Assembly (NCBI RefSeq): GCF_001701025.1
Contig: NZ_CP016793.1
Location: forward strand, 8,370,001 to 8,434,000
Source of the DNA: Lentzea guizhouensis
GTDB lineage: Bacteria > Actinomycetota > Actinomycetes > Mycobacteriales > Pseudonocardiaceae
Length of the DNA: 64,000 nucleotides
Reading direction: 5' to 3'
This document shows, in pieces, positions 1 through 9,622 of the stretch; the stretch's first letter is position 1, and each line of letters opens with the position of its first letter. Made by a program: the position numbers and the translations under genes. The notes beneath the pieces were generated by a model. That model saw only the letters and a list, made by a program, of their open reading frames with translations, did no database searches and had not been told where the DNA came from.

Positions 1-689
1 ACGGCACTGGCGGTCTGCGCGTAGACCACCAGCGGTATCTCCCGCGTACGGCAGGTGCGCAGGATCTCGTCGAACGTGCCGTTGCCGATCGTCATGCCGG
101 TGGCCACGACCGCGTCAGCCACGTCGAGCACGTCGCGCATGTCCGGGGTCACCGGGTCGCCCCACTGGGTCGTGCGCAACGACAGGTCGCACGGCAGGCA
201 CTCGGCCCCGCGCTCCCGGATCGCCGCCACCAGCGGGTTCACCACCCCGATCAACGCGACCTTGGCGCCCGGCGAGACGTCCAGCAGCCCCGCGACCGCC
301 GCGTCCCGGGCACGGGCCCGTTCCTCCGGCGTGCCGACCGGAAGCACGACCCGTTCCGCGTCCGAGGTCCGATGTGGACGGACCGAGGCGAGGTACGCGT
401 CCAGCGCCGCGACCCGCACCGGGGCCGGTGCCTCGGTCAGCAACGAGGCCACCGGCGCGCCGCTGTAGTTCGCGCACACCGCCGGGTCGGCCTCGCCCTC
501 GGCGAACGCGCAGGCCCCGAACGCCGTGCCGATCCGCACCAGCACGTACTGGTTGCGGTAGGTGGTGTCACCGCCGGCCAGCCGGGTGCCGTGGTGCACC
601 CAGAACACACTGGTCGCCACCACGGTGCCCGGATCAGGCCCGTGCCTGTTCGCGAGCACCTCGGCGACCAAACCATCCACAGTGGTCAC
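1..689 (-). CDS. DUF364 (putative metal-chelation) protein, 3' end cut off
   Basis: About 229 residues are visible and the C-terminus lies beyond the left edge. The N-terminal half resembles the DUF4213 enolase-N-like domain. The C-terminal half has the DUF364 Rossmann-like pattern, with the stretch DAVVATGMTIGNGTFDEIL near residues 190-210. Such proteins often sit beside FecBCD-type ABC systems for metal chelates. Here it follows the ATPase gene by 10 bases on the same strand, so it is probably the last gene of that operon. The start is GTG, preceded by the GGGGGAG-like site on the minus strand. The biochemical role is unproven; metal or metallophore handling is inferred from family and context. 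Confidence 0.72.
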   Translation of the reverse strand, partial: MTTVDGLVAEVLANRHGPDPGTVVATSVFWVHHGTRLAGGDTTYRNQYVLVRIGTAFGACAFAEGEADPAVCANYSGAPVASLLTEAPAPVRVAALDAYLASVRPHRTSDAERVVLPVGTPEERARARDAAVAGLLDVSPGAKVALIGVVNPLVAAIRERGAECLPCDLSLRTTQWGDPVTPDMRDVLDVADAVVATGMTIGNGTFDEILRTCRTREIPLVVYAQTASA

Positions 690-699
690 AACTCCCCCT

Positions 700-1467
700 T
701 CAGCGAGCCGGTTCGCGATAGCCGACGGCCAGGTGTCCCAGGCTGTCGCGACCGATCTCGGCGTCCACTTCGAACACTTCACGCAACAACGGCGCGGTCA
801 GCACCTCGGTGGCGGAGCCCTGCGCCACCAGGCTGCCGCCGTGCATCAGCACCAGCCGGTCGCAGTACCTGGCGGCCTGGGCGAGGTCGTGCAACGCCAC
901 CACGACGGTCTGCGGGGTGCCGCTGACCAGTTCCATCAGCTCCAGCTGGTGCCGGACGTCCAGGTGGTTGGTGGGCTCGTCGAGCAGCAACGCGGCCGTC
1001 TCCTGGGCGAGCGCGCGGGCCAGGTGGGTGCGCTGGCGTTCGCCGCCGGACAGCTGCTTCCACGGCCGGTCGGCCAGCGCGCCCAGGTCGAGCCGGGTCA
1101 GCGCGGCCTCGACGACCTCCCGGTCGTGCGCGTCCGGGCCGCGCCAGCGCGACCGGTGCGCGGTGCGGCCAAGCATCACGACGTCGGCGACCCGCAGGTC
1201 GCTGTCGGTGTCGGCGGTCTGCTCGACGAAAGCCAGCCGCAGCGCGCGTTCCCGGGGGTTGCGCGACGCCACGTCGGTGCCGTTCCAGCGCACGGTCCCG
1301 GCGACCGGCGTGCGCAACCCGGCCAGGCAGCGCAACAACGACGACTTGCCGGAACCGTTGGGACCGATCAAGCCCACGGTCTCGCCGGGCGCGACGACCA
1401 GCTCCACGTCCCGCACGATGACCTTGCCGGGGACACCCCAGCTCAGGTGTTCCGCCTCGATCCTCAC
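700..1467 (-). CDS. ABC transporter ATP-binding protein, FecE/FepC type
   Basis: This is a 255-residue ATPase that would energise uptake of a siderophore or other metal chelate. The Walker A motif GPNGSGKSS is near residues 37-45, the signature LSGGERQR near 135-142, and the Walker B block AALLLDEPTNHLD near 157-169, with a downstream switch histidine. The GTG start overlaps the permease stop as GTGA, which fixes the start and implies translational coupling. A much longer open frame extends upstream but only overlaps the permease gene. Substrate cannot be read from the sequence. Confidence 0.9.
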   Translation of the reverse strand: MRIEAEHLSWGVPGKVIVRDVELVVAPGETVGLIGPNGSGKSSLLRCLAGLRTPVAGTVRWNGTDVASRNPRERALRLAFVEQTADTDSDLRVADVVMLGRTAHRSRWRGPDAHDREVVEAALTRLDLGALADRPWKQLSGGERQRTHLARALAQETAALLLDEPTNHLDVRHQLELMELVSGTPQTVVVALHDLAQAARYCDRLVLMHGGSLVAQGSATEVLTAPLLREVFEVDAEIGRDSLGHLAVGYREPAR

Positions 1468-2513
1468 AGCTCTCCCCTCCTGCGCAGGATCAACAGGAAG
1501 AGCGGCACGCCCAGCAGCGCCGTGAAGACGCCGACCGGCACCTCCAGCGGCGAGAACACCACGCGGGTCAACGCGTCGGTCCACACCAGGAACACCGCGC
1601 CGACCACCGCCGACAACGGCAGCAACCGCCGGTGCAACGGCCCGACGAGGAACCTCACGCCGTGCGGCACGATCAACCCGACGAACCCGACAGCACCCAC
1701 GGCGGCCACGGCGACCGCGGTCAGCACCGACGTCGTCACCAGCAACACGATCCGAGTGGTCCGGACGTCCACGCCGAGCGAGGCCGCGGTGTCGGTGCCG
1801 AACGCGAACCCGTCCAACGCCGACGAGCACAGCCACACGACCAGCAACCCCACGGCGAGCACGACCGCGCACACCGCCACCGACGTCCACCGGGCCGACG
1901 CGAGCGACCCGAGCAGCCAGTGGGTCACCGCACGGATGCTGTCCGCGTCACCGGACGACAGCAGGATCAACGACGTCAACGCCGCGAACAACTGCCCCAC
2001 CACCACACCGGTGAGCACGACCCGCACCGAGTCCAGCCCGGTGCGCCGCAACAACAACATCAGCAGCGTGAACGCGACCAGCGCGCCGACCAGCGCGCCG
2101 CCGGTGACACCGAGCCGGGAACCGGCGAACCCGAGCACCACCACGACCACCGCACCGGTCGAGGCACCCGAGGACACCCCGAGCAGGTAGGGGTCGGCGA
2201 GCGAGTTGCGGGTGACGCTCTGCAGCGCCGCGCCGCACACCGCGAGCGCCGCGCCGACCAGTGCGGCGAGCAGCACCCGCGGCAGCCGCAGGTCCCAGAT
2301 CAGCGAGTCCTGCAGCCGGGACAGCGGCTGGACGGGCAGGCCGAGCCGCACGCCGGCGGCCCTGCCGATCTCCGCCCAGCCCGTGCCCGCGCCGATGCGC
2401 AGCGCGAGCACGACCGAGACGGCGAGCAGGACCAGGCACACCACCGTGGTCAGCGTGCGGACGGCGGGTCTCGGTGGTGCGGACGGTTCGGCGAGCACCG
2501 CTGTGTCAGCCAC
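1464..2513 (-). CDS. FecCD-family ABC permease
   Basis: This 349-residue membrane protein is rich in hydrophobic segments, as expected for the about ten helices of FecCD permeases. Family-like stretches are WDLRLPRVLLAALVGAALA near residues 73-91 and the SLADPYLLGVSSGAS loop near 105-120. It would form the channel for the chelate bound by the adjacent lipoprotein. The GTG start overlaps the end of the binding-protein gene by 8 bases, and its stop overlaps the ATPase start. It is a single permease, so it probably works as a homodimer. Confidence 0.92.
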   Translation of the reverse strand: MADTAVLAEPSAPPRPAVRTLTTVVCLVLLAVSVVLALRIGAGTGWAEIGRAAGVRLGLPVQPLSRLQDSLIWDLRLPRVLLAALVGAALAVCGAALQSVTRNSLADPYLLGVSSGASTGAVVVVVLGFAGSRLGVTGGALVGALVAFTLLMLLLRRTGLDSVRVVLTGVVVGQLFAALTSLILLSSGDADSIRAVTHWLLGSLASARWTSVAVCAVVLAVGLLVVWLCSSALDGFAFGTDTAASLGVDVRTTRIVLLVTTSVLTAVAVAAVGAVGFVGLIVPHGVRFLVGPLHRRLLPLSAVVGAVFLVWTDALTRVVFSPLEVPVGVFTALLGVPLFLLILRRRGEL

Positions 2514-3489
2514 CCGCGACCCCGTCGAGGCCCTTGCTGAACGCGCGCAACGCGTCGACCGTGCGCACCGACGGGTCCATCTCGATGCCGGGCAGCTCGA
2601 TGATCTTGTTGTTCTTCACCGCGTCCAGCTGCGCGACCGCCGGGTGCTCGCGCATCATCGCGAGCTTCTCGCTGGCCTTGTCACCGGGGTTGCCGCGCTC
2701 GGACAGGTCACCGATCACGATCACGTCGGGGTTGCGGCGGGCGATCTCCTCCCACGACACCTCCGGCCACTCCTGCGCCACGTCGTCGAAGACGTTGGCA
2801 GCACCCGCGAGCTTGCTCATCTGGCTGGGCATGCCGTCGCGGCCGGCCACGTACGGCACGTCCTTGAAGACCGAGTAGATCCACACGACCTTGGGCGCCT
2901 TCGGCCGTTTCGCGGCCGCCGCCTGCACCTCAGCCACCACGGCACGTTGCTCGGCGGCGAGCGCGTTCGCCTTGTCGGTCACGTCGAGGATCTTCCCGAG
3001 GTTCTCGTAGTCGCGGAACAGCCGCTCGAACGGCGGGGTGGTGCCGTCCGGGCAGTTCACCGCGCTGACGTAGCTGGGCACGCCCAGTTCCGCGAGCTCG
3101 TCTCTGGTCCCGGCGCGGTCGGTGGTGAAGTGCTCCTGGAACGAGGACACCACGACATCCGGGTCGGCCGCGCGCAACGGTTCCGCGGTGATCACCTTGG
3201 GCGCGAGCACCGGGATCTTCGCGTAGGCCTCGGCGTACTTGGGCGACACCTTGGTCTTGAGGTTCGCGGTACCGGCCATGCGGTCGCCGACTCCCAGCGC
3301 CAGCAGGGTTTCCGTGGAGTTCTGGTCCAGCGTGACGACCCGCTGCGGCGTGCTGGTGAAGCTCAGCTGCTTGCCGCAGCTCTCCACCACGACCGACGAC
3401 GTCGGCGCGGCCCCTCCTCCCGGTGCGGCGCAGCCGGCGACGAACGCCGCGGCGGTGAGCGCCAGGCCGAGCCGGGCAGCGTGTGACAT
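2506..3489 (-). CDS. Metal-chelate ABC substrate-binding lipoprotein
   Basis: A 327-residue protein with a lipoprotein signal peptide; the lipobox FVAGC puts the lipidated cysteine at residue 19. The rest fits the periplasmic binding protein fold of FecB/TroA-type receptors: a QRVVTLDQNSTETLLALG stretch after the N-terminus and a WPEVSWEEIARRNPDVIVI segment in the second lobe. It would capture the extracellular metal chelate. The ATG chosen gives a clean signal peptide; the open frame continues far upstream but there overlaps the divergent exporter. It is the first gene of the operon, directly downstream of the palindromes at 3522-3547. Confidence 0.9.
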   Translation of the reverse strand: MSHAARLGLALTAAAFVAGCAAPGGGAAPTSSVVVESCGKQLSFTSTPQRVVTLDQNSTETLLALGVGDRMAGTANLKTKVSPKYAEAYAKIPVLAPKVITAEPLRAADPDVVVSSFQEHFTTDRAGTRDELAELGVPSYVSAVNCPDGTTPPFERLFRDYENLGKILDVTDKANALAAEQRAVVAEVQAAAAKRPKAPKVVWIYSVFKDVPYVAGRDGMPSQMSKLAGAANVFDDVAQEWPEVSWEEIARRNPDVIVIGDLSERGNPGDKASEKLAMMREHPAVAQLDAVKNNKIIELPGIEMDPSVRTVDALRAFSKGLDGVAGG

Positions 3490-3521
3490 CGGATCCTCCA
3501 GTGCGAGACGACAGCGGTGTC

Positions 3522-3534
3522 CGTTACTGTAACG
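3522..3534. promoter_or_regulatory. Palindrome in the divergent metal-uptake promoter
   Basis: CGTTAC-T-GTAACG is a perfect 6-1-6 inverted repeat. It adjoins the GAAAAC-type palindrome and lies 33 bases upstream of the binding-lipoprotein start. It could be a second operator; no regulator gene is in the neighbourhood. Confidence 0.45.
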
Positions 3535-3547
3535 ACAACGGTTTTCA
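3533..3547. promoter_or_regulatory. Zur/Fur-like operator
   Basis: Read on the minus strand this is TGAAAACCGTTGTCG, an imperfect inverted repeat (TGAAAAC with GTTGTCG). One arm matches the TGAAAA half of the Zur/Fur boxes of actinobacteria. It lies between the divergent uptake operon and the exporter gene, where a metal repressor would control both. The assignment to Zur rather than Fur or another regulator is inference. Confidence 0.45.
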
Positions 3548-3577
3548 TTGCAAGCCCCAATCGGGAAGGTCGGCCGC

Positions 3578-4789
3578 GTGGTCCACGACACACTGCACAA
3601 ACCCGCTCCGGTGCTCAGGAACGTGGCGTTCCTCCGGCTCTGGACCGCGACCACCGCGTCCGGCATCGCCACCTGGGCGCTGCCGTTCGTACTCGGTCTG
3701 GCCGTGCTGGATCGCGCTCTCACAGCCGTTGAGCTGGGTGTTCTGCTCGCCGCCCGCACCGCGGGCTTCCTCGCCGCGGTGCCCATCAGCGGGGTGCTCG
3801 CCGACCGGTACGCCCGCCGTCGCGTGGTGCTGTGGTCGGGCCTGACGGCCGCTGTCGCAGCACCCGTCATGGCGTTGTTCGTCGGGAGCTCGTTGCCGCT
3901 CATGGCCGTCGCGGCGGTCGCGATGGGTGCGGGCCAGGGCGCGTGCCGGCCGGCGTTCCAGGCGCTCACCGCCGAGGTGGTCAGCGAGGAGCAGCGCCAG
4001 CAGGCCAACGCCGCGATGACGCTGTCGGTCCGGGTGACCACGCTCGTCGCACCGGGCCTGACCGCGCTGCTGGCGTTGTTCGTCAACACCCAGGCGCTGC
4101 TGCTGGGCATCGGCGTGCTGTGGCTGGTGGCCGCGCTGGTTCCGCCGCGTGGCAACGACTTCGCGGGTGCGGCCGGCAAGCCGCGGTTCTTCGCGGAGTT
4201 CGCCGAGGGTGTGCGGGAGGCGCGCAGGCACCCGTGGTTCCTGGCCGGGCTGGGCGCGCTGACGGCCGTGATCGCCACCGGTTACTCGGCGACCGGCGTG
4301 GTGCTGCCGCTGGTGAGCCGCGACCGGTACGGCACGGAGGCCGTCCTGGCAGGAGCTCTCACCGCCTACACGCTCGGTGCTCTCGCGGGCGCGTTGCTGA
4401 TCGCGCGCTGGCGGCCGAAGCACGCGGGCTGGACGGCGTTCGCGGGCCTGGCGCTGTACGGGTTCGCACCGCTGAGCCTGCTGCTGCCGGTGCACCCGGC
4501 GGTCGTGCTCGCCGCCTACGCCGTGGCGGGCATCGGCATCGAGCTGTTCAACGTGCCGTGGTTCACCGCGACCCAGCGCGAGGTCGAGCCGTCGAAGCTC
4601 GCTCGGGTGTCCTCTTTGGACTTCCTGATGTCCTACGGGCTCGCGCCGGTCGGCCTGGCGTTGATCGCTCCCGCCATCGGCCACTTCGGCGCCGGTCCGG
4701 TACTGGCCGTGTGCGCCGTGGTGTGCTTCGTCGCTCCCGCCGTCGCCGCACTGGTGCCGTCGTCGCGCGACTTCCGGACCCGCTCGTGA
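3578..4789 (+). CDS. MFS transporter, probable metallophore exporter
   Basis: A 403-residue major facilitator protein with about twelve hydrophobic segments and the loop motif ADRYARRRVVLWSG (near residues 75-88) typical of MFS antiporters of the EntS kind. The GTG at 3578 is preferred over an upstream TTG because GGGAAGG lies 8 bases before it. Divergent placement from a chelate uptake operon, with shared operator-like palindromes, suggests export of the same chelator. The stop overlaps the next GTG (GTGA), so the dioxygenase is co-translated. Substrate unknown. Confidence 0.82.
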   Translation: MVHDTLHKPAPVLRNVAFLRLWTATTASGIATWALPFVLGLAVLDRALTAVELGVLLAARTAGFLAAVPISGVLADRYARRRVVLWSGLTAAVAAPVMALFVGSSLPLMAVAAVAMGAGQGACRPAFQALTAEVVSEEQRQQANAAMTLSVRVTTLVAPGLTALLALFVNTQALLLGIGVLWLVAALVPPRGNDFAGAAGKPRFFAEFAEGVREARRHPWFLAGLGALTAVIATGYSATGVVLPLVSRDRYGTEAVLAGALTAYTLGALAGALLIARWRPKHAGWTAFAGLALYGFAPLSLLLPVHPAVVLAAYAVAGIGIELFNVPWFTATQREVEPSKLARVSSLDFLMSYGLAPVGLALIAPAIGHFGAGPVLAVCAVVCFVAPAVAALVPSSRDFRTRS

Positions 4790-5511
4790 TCCCCGTCCGC
4801 CTGCCGGCGACGTCCCCCCAGGCCCGCGACGCGCTGGCGGAGACCGGTGGGGTGGTCCTCACCGGGCTGCCGGTCGAACCCTCGTCGCTCGCGGTGGCGT
4901 CGGCGGTGCTGTTCGGCAGCGGGTTGCGCGAGCTCTACCCGCACCGCACCCGCCGGTCCGTCGACGGTGATCTGTTGTCGTTGCACGCGGACAGCTTCGA
5001 CGTGGTCGTGGACGTCGGTGGCAAACCGGTGCGGCGCAGGCATCCCGACGAGGACTTCGTGCTGCTGCAACTGGTCGAGCAGGCACCGTCGGGCGGTGAG
5101 TCGTTCGCCGTCGACGCCCACGCCTTCACCGACTCGCTGGATGCGGACCTGCGCGCGTTCCTGGCCGAGGTCGACGTCGACCTCTACGGGCAGTGGACGG
5201 GCATCCGCGGCCTGCCCGCGACACCGCGGGTCGCCCGGCACATCGAGTACACCCGCACCGGTCGCCGCATCACCCGCCGCACCGACGGCGCCGCTCCCCT
5301 GCACCGCGACCCCGCCACCGACCACGTCACCGCGATGCTGCGACGGCTCGACGAGGAGGTGGCGCGGGTGCAGCCGACGTTGCCGAGGTTCCGGCTCGAC
5401 GAGGGTGACGTGCTGGTGCTGGACAACTACCGGTGCTGGCACGGGCGCGATCCGCACTCCGGGGCTCGCACCGTGCACATCCAGACGATCCGCACGGACG
5501 CCGCTGGATAG
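4786..5511 (+). CDS. TauD/TfdA-like Fe(II)/2-oxoglutarate dioxygenase
   Basis: A 241-residue protein resembling the TauD/CAS-like non-haem iron oxygenases. LSLHADSFD near residues 64-72 supplies the HxD iron ligands, and WHGRDPHSGARTVH near residues 218-231 supplies the distal histidine and the 2-oxoglutarate-binding arginine. The GTG start overlaps the MFS stop, so exporter and oxygenase form one unit. It could hydroxylate an amino acid or a metallophore precursor. No NRPS or other chelator synthase is visible in the window, so the product is unknown. Confidence 0.72.
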   Translation: MIPVRLPATSPQARDALAETGGVVLTGLPVEPSSLAVASAVLFGSGLRELYPHRTRRSVDGDLLSLHADSFDVVVDVGGKPVRRRHPDEDFVLLQLVEQAPSGGESFAVDAHAFTDSLDADLRAFLAEVDVDLYGQWTGIRGLPATPRVARHIEYTRTGRRITRRTDGAAPLHRDPATDHVTAMLRRLDEEVARVQPTLPRFRLDEGDVLVLDNYRCWHGRDPHSGARTVHIQTIRTDAAG

Positions 5512-5526
5512 TCCACCAACGACAAA

Positions 5527-5548
5527 GGGAGGAAGCGCTCTTCCTCCC
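5527..5548. terminator. Hairpin after the dioxygenase gene
   Basis: GGGAGGAA and TTCCTCCC form a perfect 8-bp stem around a 6-base loop, 15 bases after the dioxygenase stop. There is no T-run, which is common for actinomycete terminators. Confidence 0.6.
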
Positions 5549-5562
5549 ACTCCAACATATAG

Positions 5563-7053
<1,491 letters not shown>

Positions 7054-7070
7054 TCTGAGCGCCGCCTCGG

Positions 7071-7817
7071 TCAGAGCCCCAGCAGGCCCTGGCCGAGGCG
7101 GTACCGCACCTCGTACTGGCCTTCGTCGCCGGTGTCCCAGGGAAAACCGGCGTTGGCGAAGACCCAGTTCAGGTAGGACACGAACGGCATCGTGGTCTCC
7201 CACGAGAAGAGCGCGTCCGCCGCGTCGTCCGGCAGCACGATCCCGTACGGGCCGCCGCCGCTGGTGTTGTCCTTGTGCAGCATGTCCGGCGCGGTGGGGA
7301 GCACGAACAGCCCGGCCTCGTCCGGTTCCTCCTTCCGCCACTCCTGGTGGCCCGCCCACTCCTCCTCGAAGTACTCGCGCAACCCTCCCCCGCTGCCACG
7401 CTCCACTTCGAACACCAGCGGGTCCGCCGCCGCCGAGGCCTCCCACTTCGGGTGCGTGCCGACGAGCCAGACGTCACCGACGATCCGCACCCACGACGAC
7501 ACCGTCATCGGGATCGGCCCGAACGTCTCCTCCAGCCACGCCACGCAGGCCTCGGCGTCCGGCTTGGGCGGGACGTGCGGCGCCACCGGCGTCTGCTCGT
7601 CGTCGTTGCGGTGGAACCGGTAGCCGTCGTTGCCCAGCCGTTCGACGATCAGCTCGACGTTGTGCCGGGCGCGGCGGGCCATCGCGTCGCACACGAGCTG
7701 TGCCTCGTCGGCCCAGTCGGACTCGCGCACCCGGTCGCCGAGCCGGAGCAGCTCGAGCCAGACCTGGTCGCGCTGCCCGCTCTCGTAGCGGCTGAGCCAG
7801 TTCGGTGAGGTCCCCAT
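7071..7817 (-). CDS. Conserved hypothetical protein, 248 aa
   Basis: I do not recognise a named domain. The protein is soluble, acidic and tryptophan-rich, with no signal peptide or membrane segment. A stretch near the middle reads GPIPMTVSSWVRIVGDVWLV, and the C-terminal third has several aromatic-rich segments. The start ATG was chosen at the MGTSPNWLSRYE end; the open frame runs 52 codons further, but that stretch lacks a good ribosome site and looks non-coding. The gene is convergent with the FAD monooxygenase, with a 6-bp stem hairpin (7044-7064) at the junction. Confidence 0.65.
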   Translation of the reverse strand: MGTSPNWLSRYESGQRDQVWLELLRLGDRVRESDWADEAQLVCDAMARRARHNVELIVERLGNDGYRFHRNDDEQTPVAPHVPPKPDAEACVAWLEETFGPIPMTVSSWVRIVGDVWLVGTHPKWEASAAADPLVFEVERGSGGGLREYFEEEWAGHQEWRKEEPDEAGLFVLPTAPDMLHKDNTSGGGPYGIVLPDDAADALFSWETTMPFVSYLNWVFANAGFPWDTGDEGQYEVRYRLGQGLLGL

Positions 7818-8020
7818 GCGGACATCCTCGCCGGTCGGCCCCGGCTGCTGGGGGAAGCGCCCGATCGGAGGCACTCCCGTTGAGCACTTCCGACCAACAC
7901 CTCTTCCGGTATTGCGTCGTACCGCAATAGCTTTCCCCGCCTTCCACGCCGCCCATACAGTCCCCGTCGTCACCGCGGCTGATCACCGGAAATCGTTGGT
8001 GAGCGGCCGTTCCGCAGTGA

Positions 8021-8028
8021 AGGAGGGG
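8021..8028 (+). promoter_or_regulatory. Shine-Dalgarno fixing a TTG start
   Basis: AGGAGGGG ends 4 bases before the TTG at 8033 and is the strongest ribosome site nearby. It supports the TTG as the start of the secreted inhibitor-like gene rather than the later in-frame ATG. Confidence 0.7.
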
Positions 8029-8032
8029 ATCG

Positions 8033-8485
8033 TTGAAGCTCGTTCAGCGAGTCTTGATGGGACTGCTCGCGACGGCACTGCTCGTCGTCGCCGGCATCGG
8101 GGGCCCGGCCGCGCAGGCCGCCGCCCCGGTCGCACCGGCCGGGATCGCCGCGTTCGACGACCAGACCGGTGAGGCGCTGGCCGCCTGGGACTGCAACACC
8201 GGGAACGTCTGCTTCTGGACCGGCTTCGGGGGAACCGGCAGCCGCTGCGCGTGGAACATCGCCGACGACGACTGGACCGCCGGCACCCACAAGTGCTCGT
8301 GGGCCACGACGAAGAACGTGAAGTCGGTCTACAACGCGGGCACGTCGTCTGCCACCGGTGTCGCGTACTTCAAGAACACCGGCCACAACACGCGGGTCGG
8401 TTGCACGAAGCAGGGCAAGAAGGGCGACCTGGCCGGCACGTACCAGCTGCGGTCGCACAAGTGGATCAGCACCAGCTGCGGCTGA
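8033..8485 (+). CDS. Secreted peptidase-inhibitor I36-like protein
   Basis: A 150-residue exported protein with a signal peptide of about 30 residues ending in AAQAA. The mature part has six cysteines and the pattern CNTGNVCFWTG followed by CAWN, as in the peptidase inhibitor family I36 (SMI-like) of Streptomyces. These are small extracellular beta-rich proteins that inhibit metallopeptidases; inhibition by this one is not shown. The gene is monocistronic, with a strong ribosome site and a strong hairpin terminator right after it, which suggests high expression. Confidence 0.75.
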   Translation: MKLVQRVLMGLLATALLVVAGIGGPAAQAAAPVAPAGIAAFDDQTGEALAAWDCNTGNVCFWTGFGGTGSRCAWNIADDDWTAGTHKCSWATTKNVKSVYNAGTSSATGVAYFKNTGHNTRVGCTKQGKKGDLAGTYQLRSHKWISTSCG

Positions 8486-8498
8486 TCCTGTTGTGACA

Positions 8499-8543
8499 CC
8501 GAGGACCGGGCGCGGGACCAGGGAACCCGCGCCCGGTCCTCGG
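8499..8543 (+). terminator. Strong 18-bp hairpin terminator
   Basis: The arms 8499-8516 and 8526-8543 are perfect reverse complements (18 bp), with a 9-base loop, starting 13 bases after the stop of the I36-like gene. It is one of the two longest perfect hairpins in the window. Confidence 0.85.
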
Positions 8544-8614
8544 CCGGTGCGCCACAAGGGATTGACGCCCCCGGTACGGTTGCCAGCGGTGACCTGTTCA
8601 GGGGGAGGTTGCTT

Positions 8615-9607
8615 TTGCTGCGCATCCATTTCTCGGCGGGAGATCTGGACCGGACGCAGGTGGCGGATCACGTGGATCCGTTGTGGGAGATGGTGTTCAG
8701 CTGGTTGCGGCTGACCGAGCGGGACAGCGGCCTGCTGTTCGAGCCGTGGTTGCGCGCGGTCCGGCGCAGCCCGGAGCGGCAGGCGATCCGGTGCGGCGTC
8801 GGCGTGCTGTCCGTGCTGGCACCGCTGGGGCCCTACTTCCCCGACTTCCTCACGCCTCCCGAGGGCGCGGACGGCCTGGCCGCCGCGCTCACCGCGATCA
8901 GGGCGACCCCACGTGCCCGGCTGCGTTCGGAGTTCGGGCTGCTGGCGGCGGTCTGCCCGACTCCGGAGTGGACGCGTCCGCTGGCGGACGGCGAACCGGA
9001 CGCGTTGGAGGAGCTGACCACGGTCCTGGCGCGCTACCACGCCGCCGTGATCGAACCCCACGGCGACCTGGTCGACGAGGCCGTGGAGACCGATCGCGTG
9101 CACCGGTCCGGGCTGGCCCGCGACGGTGTCGAGGGCGTGCTGCGGGGCATGTGGCCGTTGATGAACTGGCGGCCGCCGGTGCTGGAGGTCCAGTACTCCT
9201 ACGACCGCGACCTGCACCTCGGCGGACGGGGGCTGCGGCTGGTGCCGTCGTACTTCTGCCGCCGCACGCCGGTCGCGCTGGCCGATCCGGGGCTGCCGCC
9301 CACGCTGGTCTACCCGGTGCACCACGACTGGACCTGGCGGCGTCAGCTCTCGACCGGCAACCGGCAGGAGGGGGCGCTCGCCGCGTTGCTGGGGACGACC
9401 AGGTCCTCGGTGCTCGCCGCGGTGGGTGCGGGTGCCACGACCACGGAGCTCGCGGCCCGGCTGGGCGCGTCGGCGTCCGCGGTGAGCAGGCACACCACCG
9501 TGCTGCGGGAGGCGGGTCTGCTCACGACGGTCCGGCAGGGACTGTCCGTGCTGCACCGGCGCACGGCGCTCGGGTCGGCGCTGCTGTGCTCGCACGACCT
9601 CAACTGA
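8615..9607 (+). CDS. ArsR-type winged-helix regulator with long N-terminal domain
   Basis: A 330-residue DNA-binding protein. The C-terminus (about 265-325) has a winged-helix domain with TTTELAARLGASASAVSRHT as its helix-turn-helix, followed by VLREAGLLTTVRQGLSVLH. The N-terminal 240 residues match the DUF5937-type region found with this actinomycete subfamily; the ligand is unknown. The TTG at 8615 is chosen because GGGGGAGG ends 6 bases upstream; an earlier TTG at 8609 touches that site. It converges with the mod operon and stops 15 bases before modC ends. Confidence 0.78.
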   Translation: MLRIHFSAGDLDRTQVADHVDPLWEMVFSWLRLTERDSGLLFEPWLRAVRRSPERQAIRCGVGVLSVLAPLGPYFPDFLTPPEGADGLAAALTAIRATPRARLRSEFGLLAAVCPTPEWTRPLADGEPDALEELTTVLARYHAAVIEPHGDLVDEAVETDRVHRSGLARDGVEGVLRGMWPLMNWRPPVLEVQYSYDRDLHLGGRGLRLVPSYFCRRTPVALADPGLPPTLVYPVHHDWTWRRQLSTGNRQEGALAALLGTTRSSVLAAVGAGATTTELAARLGASASAVSRHTTVLREAGLLTTVRQGLSVLHRRTALGSALLCSHDLN

Positions 9608-9622
9608 AGGCGGGCGGTGAGG

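Noticed and set aside
562..2190. 542-codon plus-strand frame opposite the ABC genes
   Set aside because: Shadow of high-GC coding on the other strand: Ala/Arg/Thr-rich translation with no domain, while the minus strand has clear ABC motifs.
2506..4278. Long N-terminal extension of the binding-lipoprotein frame over the MFS gene
   Set aside because: The lipoprotein signal peptide starts at 3489. The upstream codons overlap the well-supported exporter on the other strand.
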